The notes beneath the pieces are model-generated. The model saw nothing but the letters and a program-made list of their open reading frames with translations, had not been told where the DNA came from and did no database searches. From Limnohabitans lacus (lineage in GTDB: Bacteria; Pseudomonadota; Gammaproteobacteria; Burkholderiales; Burkholderiaceae_C), in assembly GCF_030053395.1 (NCBI RefSeq), contig NZ_JASGBH010000003.1:62001-126000 (forward strand): DNA of 64,000 bases. The letters run 5' to 3'. Below are positions 45,220-55,321 of this stretch, in pieces (position 1 is the first letter of the stretch; each line of letters starts with the position of its first letter). The position numbers were made by a program, and so were the translations under genes.

Positions 45220-46740
45220 TCAGCGCTTGACAGCTTTGGGGGCTGGACGCTGCGCCGCAGTGGGCGAAGTTTTCTTGTGAGGCACAGCTTTGGGGCTCAG
45301 TCTGGGGGATTGAGATGTGGGCACCAGAACGGCCAAACTTTGACCAGGTTTCAGGTTGAATTGGGGGCCGAGTTTGTTCCATGTGGCCATGCTGGCTGCG
45401 CTCACCCCATGCCTTGCCGCCAGGCTGGCCAGGGTGTCACCCTTGCGGGCGGTCACCAAGATGCGGCGCAAAACAATTTCCGGGGCAAAGGCCAGTTGCG
45501 CATTGTCCGCCACGCGCTCTGTCACATCGCTGTCCAGTGGGCCTTTGCGGTGCACCAGCAAGGTGGAGCCAGCCTTGACCAGCATGTTGGGCGGTATGCC
45601 ATTGGCCGCACGCAATTGATCCACCGGCATGTTCACCAAATTGGCCGCTTCATCGACTTTCATGGTGCGGGGCGCTTGCCACGCCGTCCAACTGGCCAAT
45701 TTTTGATTGGCATGGTTTTGCAGGTTGATTTCAAAGCTGGTGGCATTGTCCCAGGGCAGCAAAACCTGAGGCGTGCCGGCTGCCAAGATGACGGGACGGT
45801 TCATCGAGGGGTTGAGGGTTTTGAAATCTTCCACACTGATGCCCGCCAAACGCGCGGCCATGGCCACATCGATGTCACGGTCAATGGACACACTCCTGAA
45901 GAAAGGGTGGTTCTGAATCAGCGGCAATTGGGTGTTGAAGGCTTCGGGCTGGGCCACGATGTTCTTGACCGCCTGCAATTTGGGCACGTAGTAGCGTGTC
46001 TCATTGGGCATGTTCAGATCGCTGTAATTGGTGGGTTTGCCTTGGGCCTTGTTGCGCGCGATGGCGCGGCCGACACTGCCTTCCCCCCAGTTGTAGGCCG
46101 CCAGCGCCAAGTGCCAGTCGCCAAACATGCCGTAGAGTTTTTGCAGATAGTCCAGTGCCGCACGGGTGGATTCCAGCACGTCGCGACGCTCGTCACGAAA
46201 CAGGTTTTGCTTCAAGTCGAAGTATTTGCCTGTGGCGGGCATGAATTGCCACATGCCGGCTGCTTTGGCCGAAGACACGGCATTCGGGTTGAATGCCGAT
46301 TCGATGAAGGGCAGCAGTGCCAACTCGGTGGGCATGTTGCGACGCTCCAACTCTTCAACGATGTGAAAGAGGTAGGGGCGCGAACGTTCGGTCATGCGCA
46401 AGATGTAATCGGGGCGGCTGGCATACCACTGCTCGCGGTTGCGAACAAACTCGTCGTCCAAGTCAGGCATTGCAAAACCGCGGCGAATCCGCTCCCAAAT
46501 GTCGGTGGGCGGCGTCAGCCCCAAGCTGCTGCTGGGCTTGAGGGACACGGCTCGGCCATCGTCCAGCGTGACAGCCGAAGGCACTTCGATGGCTGGCTCC
46601 CATTTTTTTGCTGAGGCTGAAGGGCCCGGCGGTGTTGGTGCAGGTGGCGTGGCGCAGCCAGCCAGGACCCCGCTCAAGACCAGCCAAGCTGTGAACAAAA
46701 CAGCTCGGCGAATGGATCGCAAGGATGTGGGGTGGTTCAT
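45220..46740 (-). CDS. mltD: Membrane-bound lytic murein transglycosylase D
   Basis: 506 residues: a lipoprotein signal ending LSGVLAGC, a goose-lysozyme-like transglycosylase domain with the catalytic glutamate in LLPFIESAFNPNAVSSAKAAGMWQF, and at least one C-terminal LysM domain (KGDTLASLAARHGVSAASM). It cleaves the glycan chain of peptidoglycan with formation of 1,6-anhydro-muramyl ends. Length and order match MltD. The ATG overlaps the gloB stop by 4 bases, so the pair is coupled. Confidence 0.93.
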   Translation of the reverse strand: MNHPTSLRSIRRAVLFTAWLVLSGVLAGCATPPAPTPPGPSASAKKWEPAIEVPSAVTLDDGRAVSLKPSSSLGLTPPTDIWERIRRGFAMPDLDDEFVRNREQWYASRPDYILRMTERSRPYLFHIVEELERRNMPTELALLPFIESAFNPNAVSSAKAAGMWQFMPATGKYFDLKQNLFRDERRDVLESTRAALDYLQKLYGMFGDWHLALAAYNWGEGSVGRAIARNKAQGKPTNYSDLNMPNETRYYVPKLQAVKNIVAQPEAFNTQLPLIQNHPFFRSVSIDRDIDVAMAARLAGISVEDFKTLNPSMNRPVILAAGTPQVLLPWDNATSFEINLQNHANQKLASWTAWQAPRTMKVDEAANLVNMPVDQLRAANGIPPNMLVKAGSTLLVHRKGPLDSDVTERVADNAQLAFAPEIVLRRILVTARKGDTLASLAARHGVSAASMATWNKLGPQFNLKPGQSLAVLVPTSQSPRLSPKAVPHKKTSPTAAQRPAPKAVKR

Positions 46741-47510
46741 TGGAATCCGTTTTTCCAGGCCCGCAAAGCGGCAAAGGTGGAGACTTCGTCTTGTGCCTGA
46801 GCATCCCGCCCTTGAACTGCCGCGCTGACGGCCGGGCTGCGGCTTCGCAAAAAGGGGTTGATGGCCTGCTCGGTCGAGATGCGAGAGGGCAAGGTGGGCA
46901 AACCCTTGAGGCGCAGTTGGGTGCAAGCCTGGTGGTAGGCGGTCAGCGCTGCATTGGCGGGGTCAACGGCCAAAGCGAACTTCAAATTCGACAGGGTGTA
47001 TTCGTGGGCTGGGCAGACTTGGGTGTCTTCTGGCAACGCGGCCAATCGGTCCAGTGAGTCGAGCATTTGGGCGGGCGTGCCTTCAAACAAGCGACCGCAC
47101 CCACCAGAAAACAAGGTGTCACCACAAAAAAGAACCGGTGACTGGCCTGGGATTGCCGCCCAAAAGGCGATGTGGCCTGCTGTGTGTCCAGGCACCTCGA
47201 TCACCTCAAAGCTCAGACCCTGCCAAGGCAGGGTGTCGCCGCCTTGCAGGCCTTCAACCGGCAGGGGCATGACTTCCATGGCGGGGCCATAGACTTTGGC
47301 TGCGGTTTGTTCGGTCAACGCCCGCAAGCCGCCCGTGTGGTCCGCGTGGTGGTGCGTGACTAGAATGGTGTCGAGTTGGATGTGGGGGTTTTGGGCAAGC
47401 CAAGACATCACCACGGCCGCATCGCCCGGGTCCACCACCAAGGCATGGTGGTCATCGTGCAACAACCAAATGTAGTTGTCTGTGAATGCGGGCAATGGGA
47501 TGAGTTTCAT
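46737..47510 (-). CDS. gloB: Hydroxyacylglutathione hydrolase (glyoxalase II)
   Basis: 257 residues of metallo-beta-lactamase fold with the metal motif THHHADHTGG (THxHxDH), later HTAGHIAFW and the C-terminal SLKFALAVDP-type glyoxalase II substrate residues (STEQAINPFLR...). Hydrolyses S-lactoylglutathione to lactate. The start codon ATG 47510 lies back to back with the divergent methyltransferase start in a CATG. mltD follows with a 4-base overlap. Confidence 0.95.
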   Translation of the reverse strand: MKLIPLPAFTDNYIWLLHDDHHALVVDPGDAAVVMSWLAQNPHIQLDTILVTHHHADHTGGLRALTEQTAAKVYGPAMEVMPLPVEGLQGGDTLPWQGLSFEVIEVPGHTAGHIAFWAAIPGQSPVLFCGDTLFSGGCGRLFEGTPAQMLDSLDRLAALPEDTQVCPAHEYTLSNLKFALAVDPANAALTAYHQACTQLRLKGLPTLPSRISTEQAINPFLRSRSPAVSAAVQGRDAQAQDEVSTFAALRAWKNGFQ

Positions 47511-48327
47511 GGAGTCCCCGATTATAGAAAGCAAGTATTCAGACGCACCGTGGTTGGGCCATTTGGGTCAGCCAGTGGTCGATCGCGTGCTGGCTTGGGA
47601 ACAAGCGCAAGCGGACACCTTGCTGGCGGATGTGTTTGGCTACCATGCCTTGCAAGTGGGCTGGGATGCTTTGCAAGGCTTGCGCAGCAACCGCATGCCC
47701 CATCGCTGGCTGGCACAGCCCGAGTTTGAACCCCAAGCGCTGGAGGCAACCGCCAACCAGGAAGCAGCAGAGCCTGCCCATCTGCATTTTGACAGCCGAG
47801 CCTGGCCTTGGCCTGCAGACAGCCTCGACTTGGTGGTTTTGCCCCATGTGCTGGAACGCTCGGCCGATCCCCATGCTTGTTTGCGCGAAGTTGCGAGGGT
47901 TTTGATTCCTGAAGGGCAGGTGCTCATCACCGGCTTGAACCCCTTGAGCTTTTGGGGCTGGCAATACGACCATGCGCAGCGCCACCAAAAAGACAAATCG
48001 GCCCACTTGATCGGTTACCGCAGGCTGCGTGACTGGCTGCGCCTTTTGGGTTTTGAGGTGCAGGTCAGCCGCTTTGCGGGCTGGACCCCCGCTTTGCGCA
48101 GCGAGCGCTGGATGCAGCGGCTCGATGGCCTGGACGCTTGGGGCGAGCGCTGGTGGCCCATCTTGGGTGGGGTGTACCTGATCTTGGCCACCAAAAGAGT
48201 GCCGGGAGGCCGCTTGCTCGATGGCCGCCGCTGGCGCACGGTACGATCGCCCGCTGCAACGGCGGTGCCATTGGCCCGCTCAGACTCTCCCATCGGCCCT
48301 CAATCGGCCTCGAAAGACATTTCTTGA
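47500..48327 (+). CDS. SAM methyltransferase-like protein
   Basis: About 275 residues. The middle part, [40 protein letters not shown], is the late half of a class I methyltransferase domain (type 11). The N-terminal glycine-rich SAM motif I is not visible; the corresponding region reads [14 protein letters not shown]. It may still bind SAM or be a degenerate member. Start ATG 47500 or 47509. The latter shares CATG with the gloB start on the other strand. rnhA begins at its stop (TTGA overlap). Confidence 0.8.
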   Translation: MSFMESPIIESKYSDAPWLGHLGQPVVDRVLAWEQAQADTLLADVFGYHALQVGWDALQGLRSNRMPHRWLAQPEFEPQALEATANQEAAEPAHLHFDSRAWPWPADSLDLVVLPHVLERSADPHACLREVARVLIPEGQVLITGLNPLSFWGWQYDHAQRHQKDKSAHLIGYRRLRDWLRLLGFEVQVSRFAGWTPALRSERWMQRLDGLDAWGERWWPILGGVYLILATKRVPGGRLLDGRRWRTVRSPAATAVPLARSDSPIGPQSASKDIS

Positions 48328-48770
48328 ATCACGTTGTTATCCACACCGATGGCGCCTGCAAAGGAAACCCAGGCCCTGGCGGCTGGGGCGTTCGGCTCCA
48401 ATCGGGCCAGCATGTGCACGAGCTTTTTGGTGGCGAATTGGGCACCACCAACAACCGCATGGAGCTCACGGCAGTGATCGAAGGGCTCAAGGCCCTCAAG
48501 CGCCCTTGCCAGGTCACGCTGTTCTTGGACAGCGAATACGTGCGCAAGGGCATCACGGAATGGATCCACGGTTGGAAAGCCAAGGGTTGGCGCACAGCCT
48601 CCAAACAACCGGTCAAAAACGTCGAGCTTTGGCAGGCACTGGATCATGTGGTGTCCAGTGCGGGACACCAAATCGAGTGGCGCTGGGTCAAGGGCCATGC
48701 CGGCGATCCTGGCAATGAACGGGCCGATGCCTTGGCCAACAAGGGTGTAGACAAGGCCTTGGGCCGTTGA
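48324..48770 (+). CDS. rnhA: Ribonuclease HI
   Basis: 148 residues (TTG start) beginning [22 protein letters not shown]. Catalytic residues are D9, E47 (NNRMEL), D69 (LDSEYV) and D135 (NERAD), with H125 nearby, corresponding to D10/E48/D70/D134 in Escherichia coli. Degrades RNA in RNA-DNA hybrids. The TTG overlaps the methyltransferase stop in TTGA, so it is probably translated by coupling and a longer ATG frame is unlikely. Confidence 0.95.
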   Translation: MNHVVIHTDGACKGNPGPGGWGVRLQSGQHVHELFGGELGTTNNRMELTAVIEGLKALKRPCQVTLFLDSEYVRKGITEWIHGWKAKGWRTASKQPVKNVELWQALDHVVSSAGHQIEWRWVKGHAGDPGNERADALANKGVDKALGR

Positions 48771-48912
48771 TGGCGCCTCTTGTTAACGCTGTGTAAATCC
48801 TGGTTTTGGGCGTTGTTTGCACGCCAAGCCTGTCGTTTTCCCTCGTGAGCCTGGAGGGGCAGACTGTTACATTCGGAAACTGTTTGCGTTTCATTGATGT
48901 GGGATTTTTGCA

Positions 48913-50235
48913 ATGGCTTATCAAAAGAAATATGCCCTGATCGCTGTGGTCGGTGTGTGCGTGGCTTCAGGTGCAGCCTGGTGGTTTCAGCGCCCCGCTT
49001 CGGTGGATCAACCCACCGTGGCCGCGCCTGCGGGCGGCGGCAGGGCCCCAGCCGTTGAAGTGGCCAAGGTCACGGCCATCACCTTGGTGGACGAAACCCA
49101 AGCGGTGGGCAGTTTGCGATCGCGCCAAGGGGTGATGCTGCGCCCTGAGGTGGCCGGCCGCGTCTCTAAGATTTTGTTCAACGACGGCCAGCGCGTGCGC
49201 AAAGGCCAGTTGCTGGTGCAGTTTGACGATCAGTTGCAGGCTGCTCAGGTCTCTCAGGCGAAAGCCGAAATGTCGATCGCTGCGGCCAACCACAAACGCA
49301 ACCAGGAACTGGTGGCTCAGAACTTCATCAGCAAACGCTCGCTGGATGAAAGTGCTGCGGCACTTGAGGTGTCCCAGGCTAAATTGGATCTGGCCACGGC
49401 CACCTTGAATCGCTTGAAGATCGTGGCGCCCTTTGACGGCGTCACTGGCTTGCGACAGGTCAACGTGGGCGATTACCTCAAAGACGGCACGGATGTGGTC
49501 AACATCGAAGACATCGATGCGGTTTTGGTGGATTTCCGTTTGCCTGAGCGTTTTCAGTCCAAGGTTCGCCCAGGTCAAAAAGCACAGCTGACCGTCGATG
49601 CCTTGCCCGGTCGTCCTTTTGCGGCCATTGTGCAAGCGGTGGACCCCCTGATCGATGCCAACGGCCGCTCGGTCGGCGTGCGTGGCTGCGTGGACAACCG
49701 CCAGCAACAATTGCGCCCTGGCATGTTTGCCCGGGTCAATGCCGTGTTTGGCTCTCGCCCATCGGCCTTGGTCATTCCAGAAGAAGCCATCGTGCCGCAA
49801 GGCGGCCGCACCTTTGTGGTCAAGGTGGTGCCCGGTGACAAGCCCGACACCCTCGTGTCGCAGCGCGTCGCTGTCAAAGTGGGTTTGCGCCAGCCCGGCA
49901 AAGTGGAAATTCTGGAAGGCTTGGAGCTGGACGACACCGTGGTGATTGCGGGCCACCAGCGCTTGCAAAAAGATGGCACGGCAGTTCGGGTGGTGGACAT
50001 GTCCAAACCCGGGGGTGCCAAACCAGGCGCTGCGCCGTCTGGTGCGCCTGCGATAGCTGCCTCGGCGCCTGCTTCATCTGCGCCCGCATCGGCACCTGCA
50101 GCATCGACACCCCCAGGCGCAACAGCTGCAGCGGCAGCCATTTCTGCACCTGTTGCACCGGCCAAGACAGCGCCTGCCGCCCAACCTGTGACTGGCCCTA
50201 ACCCTTGCCTGCGAGGTGCAGATGCAACTCGCTGA
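48913..50235 (+). CDS. RND efflux periplasmic adaptor (membrane fusion protein)
   Basis: 440 residues: an N-terminal signal/anchor, a lipoyl-like domain in two halves with RPEVAGRVSKILFNDGQRVRKGQLL and RLKIVAPFDGVTGL, an alpha-helical hairpin with AQAEMSIAAANHKRNQ-type heptads, a beta-barrel (DAVLVDFRLPERFQSKV), and an Ala/Pro-rich tail of about 60 residues which is unusual. Forms an efflux complex with the permease downstream, whose gene overlaps this one by 14 bases. The outer membrane channel is not in the window. Confidence 0.93.
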   Translation: MAYQKKYALIAVVGVCVASGAAWWFQRPASVDQPTVAAPAGGGRAPAVEVAKVTAITLVDETQAVGSLRSRQGVMLRPEVAGRVSKILFNDGQRVRKGQLLVQFDDQLQAAQVSQAKAEMSIAAANHKRNQELVAQNFISKRSLDESAAALEVSQAKLDLATATLNRLKIVAPFDGVTGLRQVNVGDYLKDGTDVVNIEDIDAVLVDFRLPERFQSKVRPGQKAQLTVDALPGRPFAAIVQAVDPLIDANGRSVGVRGCVDNRQQQLRPGMFARVNAVFGSRPSALVIPEEAIVPQGGRTFVVKVVPGDKPDTLVSQRVAVKVGLRQPGKVEILEGLELDDTVVIAGHQRLQKDGTAVRVVDMSKPGGAKPGAAPSGAPAIAASAPASSAPASAPAASTPPGATAAAAAISAPVAPAKTAPAAQPVTGPNPCLRGADATR

Positions 50236-53200
50236 GACCTCCATCCGCCGGCCGGTTCTGGCCGTCGTCATGTCGCTGCTGATTTTGCTGATCGGCGCCG
50301 TCAGTTTCGACCGCTTGTCGGTGCGCGAGTACCCCAAAATCGATGAGCCCACGGTCACCGTGAGTGTCAAATACCCCGGCGCTTCGGCCGAGGTGATCGA
50401 GTCTCAGGTGTCCAAGCCTCTGGAAGACTCGATCGCGGGCATCGATGCGGTCGATGTCATCACCTCCATCAGCCGAGCCGAGCAGTCGCAGATCACGGTG
50501 CGTTTTCGCCTGGAAAAAGATGCCGACACGGCGGCCGCCGAAGTGCGTGACCGCACCTCGCGCGTACGCAACCGATTGCCGCAAGCGATCGAAGAGCCGG
50601 TGATCGCCAAGGTGGAGGCCGATGCCTTTCCCGTGATTTGGTTGGCGTTTTCGAGCGACACGCTCAGCCCGCTGCAAATCAACGACATGATCAACCGCGT
50701 CGTCAAACCGCGCTTGCAAACCGTGACGGGTGTGGCCGATGTGCGCATTTATGGCGAGCGCAAATACGCCATGCGCGTTTGGCTGGAGGCCGAGCGTTTG
50801 GCGGGCTTCAAGCTCACCCCGCAAGACGTGGAAGATGCGATTCGCCGCAGCAACTTGGAGTTGCCTGCTGGCCGGATCGAGTCGAGCAACCGTGAATTCA
50901 CGGTCACCTCGCAAACCGACTTGACCCGTGCCGGTCAATTTGCCGACATCGTGATCAAGACGGTCAATGGCTTTCCAGTCAAGATCCGTGATGTGGCCAA
51001 GGTCGAAGAGGCGGCGGCCGATGTCCGCAGCAATGTGCGCTTGGGTGGACAAAATGCTGTGGCTGCTGGTGTGATCCGACAGGCCACGGCCAACCCCTTG
51101 GAGCTGTCCAAAGGTGTGCGCGACATGATGCCTCGCCTAGAGGCTGATTTGCCACCCGGCATCACCATCACCGTGGCCAACGACAACTCGGTGTTCATTG
51201 ACCGGTCCATCAAGAGCGTGTTCCAGACCATTGTGGAAGCGGTGGTGTTGGTGGCCTTGGTGATCTTCGTGTTCTTGCGCACCTTCCGTGCTTCGATCAT
51301 CCCGATCATCACCATCCCGGTCAGTTTGATCGGCACCTTTGCCATGATGGCTTTGGCGGGTTTCACCATCAACACTTTGACGCTCTTGGCGCTGGTGCTG
51401 GCCATTGGCCTGGTGGTGGACGATGCGATCGTGGTGCTGGAAAACATATACCGCCACATCGAAGAAGGGCTTGATCCTTTCTCTGCGGCCATCAAAGGCT
51501 CGCGTGAAATCGGTTTTGCCGTGGTGGCTATGACCATGACCTTGGCGGCGGTTTTCGCGCCTTTGGCCTTCACGCCAGGGCGCACCGGCAAATTGTTCAC
51601 CGAATTTGCGCTGGCCTTGGCCGGGTCGGTGATCGTGTCGGGTTTCGTGGCCTTGACGCTTTCCCCCATGATGAGTTCCAAGCTGCTCAAGCACAACCCC
51701 AATCCGGGTTGGTTTGACCGCACCATGGAACGTTTGTTGACCGCCATGTCCAGTGCTTATGAGCGTTTGCTCAGTTGGGTGCTGCGCAAAGCGCGTTGGC
51801 TTGTCGTGCTGGTGATGGTGGGCAGTGGTGTGGCGATCGCTGTGGTGTACCCCAGCATGAAGCAGGAATTGGCCCCCTTGGAAGACCGCGGCACCTTGCT
51901 GGCCACGGTCACCGCGCCCGATGGTTCCACCCTGGACTACACCGACCGCTACGCCAGAGTGCTCGAGCGCATGGGCGAGGCTTACCCCGAGTTTGACCGC
52001 ATATTTGCCAACATCGGTAACCCCACGGTGGCCCAAGGCTCCGTGATCTACCGCGCGGTGGATTGGGAGAAGCGCTCGCGCACCACGCTGGAAATTGCCC
52101 GCGAATTGGGCCCCAAATTTGGTGGCCTGCCAGGGGTGAACGCCTTTGCCATCACGCCCCCTTCATTGGGTCAAGGTTTCCGTGAGCGCCCGGTGAACTT
52201 CGTGATTCAGACCTCGGACAGCTACCAAAACCTGAACGCGGTGACCCGGGAAATCATGGACGAGATCGCCAAAAACCCCGGCATCATCGCCCCCGACGTG
52301 GACTTGCGTTTGAACAAGCCTGAATTGCGCATTGAAGTCGATCGCGCCAAAGCGGCCGAGTTGGGCATTGGCGTCGATGCCGTGGCCAAAGCGCTGGAGA
52401 CCATGCTCGGTGGTCGCGTGGTGACCCGCTACAAGCGGGATGCCGAACAGTACGACGTGATCGTGCAAACCCAAGCCACGGGACGCAACACGCCCGATGA
52501 TGTGGAGAACATCTACATCCGGGGCCGCAACGAAGCGATGATCCCCTTGTCGGCGCTGGTGAAAATTCGCGAGAGTGTTTCGCCGCGTGAGTTGAACCAC
52601 TTCGGTCAACGCCGCTCGGTATCGATCACGGCCAACTTGTCGCCCGAATACTCCTTGGGCGAAGCGCTCAAGTTCCTGGATGCCACCGCCGCCAAAGTGC
52701 TCAAGCCCGGTTACACCACCGAACTGAATGGCACATCGCGTGAATTCCGCAACTCACAAGGCGCCTTGGTCATCGTGTTCGTGTTGGCCATGTTCTTCAT
52801 CTTCTTGGTGCTGGCGGCGCAGTTTGAAAGTTTCATCGACCCTTTCATCATCATGCTTTCGGTGCCCTTGTCCATGATCGGCGCTTTGCTGGCGCTCAAG
52901 TGGACGGGCGGTTCGCTGAACGTGTATTCGCAAATCGGTCTGATCACCTTGGTCGGGCTGATCACCAAGCACGGCATCTTGATTGTGGAGTTCACCAACC
53001 AGCTGCGCGAGCAGGGCGTTGAGACCATGGAGGCCTTGGTCAAAGCCAGTGGCCAGCGTTTGCGCCCCATCTTGATGACCACGGGTGCCATGGTGCTGGG
53101 CGCGGTGCCTTTGGCCTTGGCCAAGGGGGCGGGTGCAGAAAGCCGCACGCAAATCGGTTGGGTCATTGTGGGGGGCATGAGCCTCGGGACATTGCTCACC

Positions 53201-53302
53201 ATTTTTGTGGTGCCCACCATGTACTCTCTGCTGGCCCGCAAGAGTGTGCCCGGCCCCAACAAAGCCGTGGCGCACGACGAACCTGCAGGCGCGGCCCACT
53301 GA
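50222..53302 (+). CDS. RND multidrug efflux permease (HAE1 type)
   Basis: About 1026 residues, 12 transmembrane helices and two large periplasmic loops. It begins LAETSIRRPVLAVVMSLL and contains LVLAIGLVVDDAIVVLENI with the proton-relay aspartates in helix 4, as in AcrB/MexB. Hydrophobe/amphiphile export is expected; sequence does not tell drug range. ATG 50222 is favoured over GTG 50216. No local repressor gene is present, so regulation is not evident. A strong terminator follows. Confidence 0.95.
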   Translation: MQLAETSIRRPVLAVVMSLLILLIGAVSFDRLSVREYPKIDEPTVTVSVKYPGASAEVIESQVSKPLEDSIAGIDAVDVITSISRAEQSQITVRFRLEKDADTAAAEVRDRTSRVRNRLPQAIEEPVIAKVEADAFPVIWLAFSSDTLSPLQINDMINRVVKPRLQTVTGVADVRIYGERKYAMRVWLEAERLAGFKLTPQDVEDAIRRSNLELPAGRIESSNREFTVTSQTDLTRAGQFADIVIKTVNGFPVKIRDVAKVEEAAADVRSNVRLGGQNAVAAGVIRQATANPLELSKGVRDMMPRLEADLPPGITITVANDNSVFIDRSIKSVFQTIVEAVVLVALVIFVFLRTFRASIIPIITIPVSLIGTFAMMALAGFTINTLTLLALVLAIGLVVDDAIVVLENIYRHIEEGLDPFSAAIKGSREIGFAVVAMTMTLAAVFAPLAFTPGRTGKLFTEFALALAGSVIVSGFVALTLSPMMSSKLLKHNPNPGWFDRTMERLLTAMSSAYERLLSWVLRKARWLVVLVMVGSGVAIAVVYPSMKQELAPLEDRGTLLATVTAPDGSTLDYTDRYARVLERMGEAYPEFDRIFANIGNPTVAQGSVIYRAVDWEKRSRTTLEIARELGPKFGGLPGVNAFAITPPSLGQGFRERPVNFVIQTSDSYQNLNAVTREIMDEIAKNPGIIAPDVDLRLNKPELRIEVDRAKAAELGIGVDAVAKALETMLGGRVVTRYKRDAEQYDVIVQTQATGRNTPDDVENIYIRGRNEAMIPLSALVKIRESVSPRELNHFGQRRSVSITANLSPEYSLGEALKFLDATAAKVLKPGYTTELNGTSREFRNSQGALVIVFVLAMFFIFLVLAAQFESFIDPFIIMLSVPLSMIGALLALKWTGGSLNVYSQIGLITLVGLITKHGILIVEFTNQLREQGVETMEALVKASGQRLRPILMTTGAMVLGAVPLALAKGAGAESRTQIGWVIVGGMSLGTLLTIFVVPTMYSLLARKSVPGPNKAVAHDEPAGAAH

Positions 53303-53323
53303 TCCGGTGTGCTGTTCCAATGG

Positions 53324-53353
53324 AAAAGGGGCTGAAGAAATTCAGCCCCTTTT
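53324..53353 (+). terminator. Intrinsic terminator after the RND operon
   Basis: A perfect 13-bp stem (left arm AAAAGGGGCTGAA) with a GAAA tetraloop, followed by T. Being symmetric, it can also terminate moeA transcription from the other strand, which ends at 53373. Confidence 0.92.
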
Positions 53354-53372
53354 TGCTTTCGGAGTTGGGCGC

Positions 53373-54659
53373 TTACAGGTGCCCGTCAAACATCATCACG
53401 TCGACCTCATCGCCGGCAGCCACATGGCCCTGATCGTGACCCAACACGATCAGCCCATTGGCTTGCACCATGGAGCTGAGCACGCCTGAGCCCTGGTTGC
53501 CGGTGATGCTGACCACCAATTGGCCCTCGGCGTTACGGCTCACGGTGCCGCGCTGGTATTCGGTGCGTCCCGGTTTTTTGCGCAAGGCCTCCATGCTGCG
53601 CGCTTTGAGCAGCGGCAAAGCCGGCGCTTTCCAGCCCATGAGTTGTTGCAGGGCAGGGCGCACAAAAGCGGCAAAGGTGACCATGACCGCCACCGGGTTG
53701 CCGGGCAAACCAAACAACACGGCCGAATGGCCCGCTTCGCTGATGCGGCCCACGGCCATGGGCCGGCCCGGGCGCATGGCGATGCGCCAGAAGGCCACAT
53801 CACCGAGTTTTTTCATCATGGCTTTGGTGAAGTCGGCCTCCCCCACGCTCACACCACCGCTGGTGATGACGGCATCGGCTTGCTGTGCCGCTTGGCGAAA
53901 GGCTTGTTCTAACGCGGCGGGTTCGTCACGCACGACACCCATGTCGATCAGCTCGCAACCCAGCGCCTGCACCATGCCCGCCACGGTGTAGCGGTTGCTG
54001 TCATACACAGCGCCTTCGCGGGGCGCTTCGCCCAGGCTCAAGATTTCATCGCCGGTGGAAAAATACGCCACCTTGGGTTGGCGCCAGACGTGAATGGTGG
54101 GCAGGCCCAAACTGGCCAAGAGGCCACAGGCCGCCGGGCTCAGGCGGGAGCCCGCGGACAAGGCCACTTGGCCGGCCATCAAGTCTTCACCCAACAAACG
54201 GCGGTTGTCGCCCGCTTGCAAGAGGCCCGCAGGCACGAGCACCGCATCGCCCTCGGTTTTGACCAGCTCTTGCGGCGCCACGGTGTTCAGGCCTGCCGGC
54301 ATGATGGCGCCCGTCATGATGCGCACGCATTCACCCGCCTGCACTTGGCCTTGCCAGGCGGCTCCTGCGAAGGCGGTGCCCACCACCTTCAAAGGCGTGG
54401 GCTGATCGGAATGGAGTTCACTGCCGCGAAAAGCATAGCCGTCCATGGCCGAGTTGTCGTGCGGGGGCACGCTGATGGGCGAGACCACGTCTTGCGCCAG
54501 GATGCGGCCCAGCGCTTGCATCAAAGGCAGGGTTTCTTGCTGCGCGACCGGTTGGACCAATTCCGCCAGAAAGGCGTTGACGTGGCCCGCAGGCAGGGCT
54601 TGTGGGTCATAGCCTTGCAGGCGTTGCGCAATCTCGGCGAGTGAGGAAGGCTGTGTCAT
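53373..54659 (-). CDS. moeA: Molybdopterin molybdenumtransferase MoeA
   Basis: 428 residues; inserts molybdate into adenylylated molybdopterin. Recognised by the N-terminal VPPHDNSAMDGYAFR motif (MoeA-type PxxDxSxxDGYA), a middle SGGVSVGEADF binding loop, and the RPGRPMAVG segment. Length is as expected. It is last in a minus-strand group after moaA and mobA, with a hairpin in the 33-base gap before it. Confidence 0.96.
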   Translation of the reverse strand: MTQPSSLAEIAQRLQGYDPQALPAGHVNAFLAELVQPVAQQETLPLMQALGRILAQDVVSPISVPPHDNSAMDGYAFRGSELHSDQPTPLKVVGTAFAGAAWQGQVQAGECVRIMTGAIMPAGLNTVAPQELVKTEGDAVLVPAGLLQAGDNRRLLGEDLMAGQVALSAGSRLSPAACGLLASLGLPTIHVWRQPKVAYFSTGDEILSLGEAPREGAVYDSNRYTVAGMVQALGCELIDMGVVRDEPAALEQAFRQAAQQADAVITSGGVSVGEADFTKAMMKKLGDVAFWRIAMRPGRPMAVGRISEAGHSAVLFGLPGNPVAVMVTFAAFVRPALQQLMGWKAPALPLLKARSMEALRKKPGRTEYQRGTVSRNAEGQLVVSITGNQGSGVLSSMVQANGLIVLGHDQGHVAAGDEVDVMMFDGHL

Positions 54660-54668
54660 GGGCAGTCA

Positions 54669-54689
54669 GCGGTGCCAGATGGGCACCGC
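54669..54689 (-). other. Hairpin between mobA and moeA
   Basis: A perfect 8-bp inverted repeat (arm GCGGTGCC) with a 5-base loop and no T tract. It covers most of the 33-base gap between mobA stop and moeA start, so it is probably not a terminator. It may affect mRNA stability or moeA translation. Confidence 0.45.
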
Positions 54690-54692
54690 AAT

Positions 54693-55316
54693 TCAAAGGG
54701 ATTCCAGTTGCAGCAATTCTGGCAAGGTGTTGGCATTGGCAAATGCATGGGGCTCGTCACCATCTTCGTTGAAGGGCACCAAGGCACAGCGGTGCTGACC
54801 TGTCCATGCATCGATCTTGCGACCACCGGCGTGGGTGAAGCTCACCAGGCTCTCCAAGAGCGAGACTTTGAGCAGGCAAAACACCGGTTGTGCCCGAACT
54901 TGGCCATCGCTTTCAGGCGCTGCGGCCATGGCCAGATCAGCGTCTTGTTCGTCCAGCGCTTGGCAAAGCCGCTCGATCAGGTCCAACGGAAACAGGGGGG
55001 AGTCACACGGCACGGTGAGCAACAGCGGCGTTTCGCAACGCTCCAGACCCGTCAGAAAACCGGCCAAGGGGCCTGCAAAACCATCGATGGTGTCGGGCCA
55101 GACGGGCACGCCCAGTGACTCGTAGGCGGACAAATTTCGGTTGGCGTTGAGGAGGATCTCCTCTGGCGGGAGGCTTTGCATTTGCAGACGCATCAGGGTT
55201 TGCAGGGCCAAAGGCAAGCCGCGAAAGTTCTGCAGGCCCTTGTCGATGCCGCCCATGCGTGAGCCGCGACCGCCGGCCAATATCAGCGCCGTGATGGCAG
55301 GAGGGTGTGCGTTCAT
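54693..55316 (-). CDS. mobA: Molybdenum cofactor guanylyltransferase MobA
   Basis: 207 residues. N-terminal GTP-binding [19 protein letters not shown] and a following [28 protein letters not shown] segment (DSP metal motif) are typical of MobA, which links GMP to molybdopterin to form bis-MGD. ATG 55316 is 9 bases after GGAGG; ATG 55322 would overlap the moaA stop (TGATG) but with too little spacing. Its presence suggests DMSO-reductase-family enzymes such as nitrate or formate enzymes elsewhere. Confidence 0.94.
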   Translation of the reverse strand: MNAHPPAITALILAGGRGSRMGGIDKGLQNFRGLPLALQTLMRLQMQSLPPEEILLNANRNLSAYESLGVPVWPDTIDGFAGPLAGFLTGLERCETPLLLTVPCDSPLFPLDLIERLCQALDEQDADLAMAAAPESDGQVRAQPVFCLLKVSLLESLVSFTHAGGRKIDAWTGQHRCALVPFNEDGDEPHAFANANTLPELLQLESL

Positions 55317-55321
55317 GGCCA

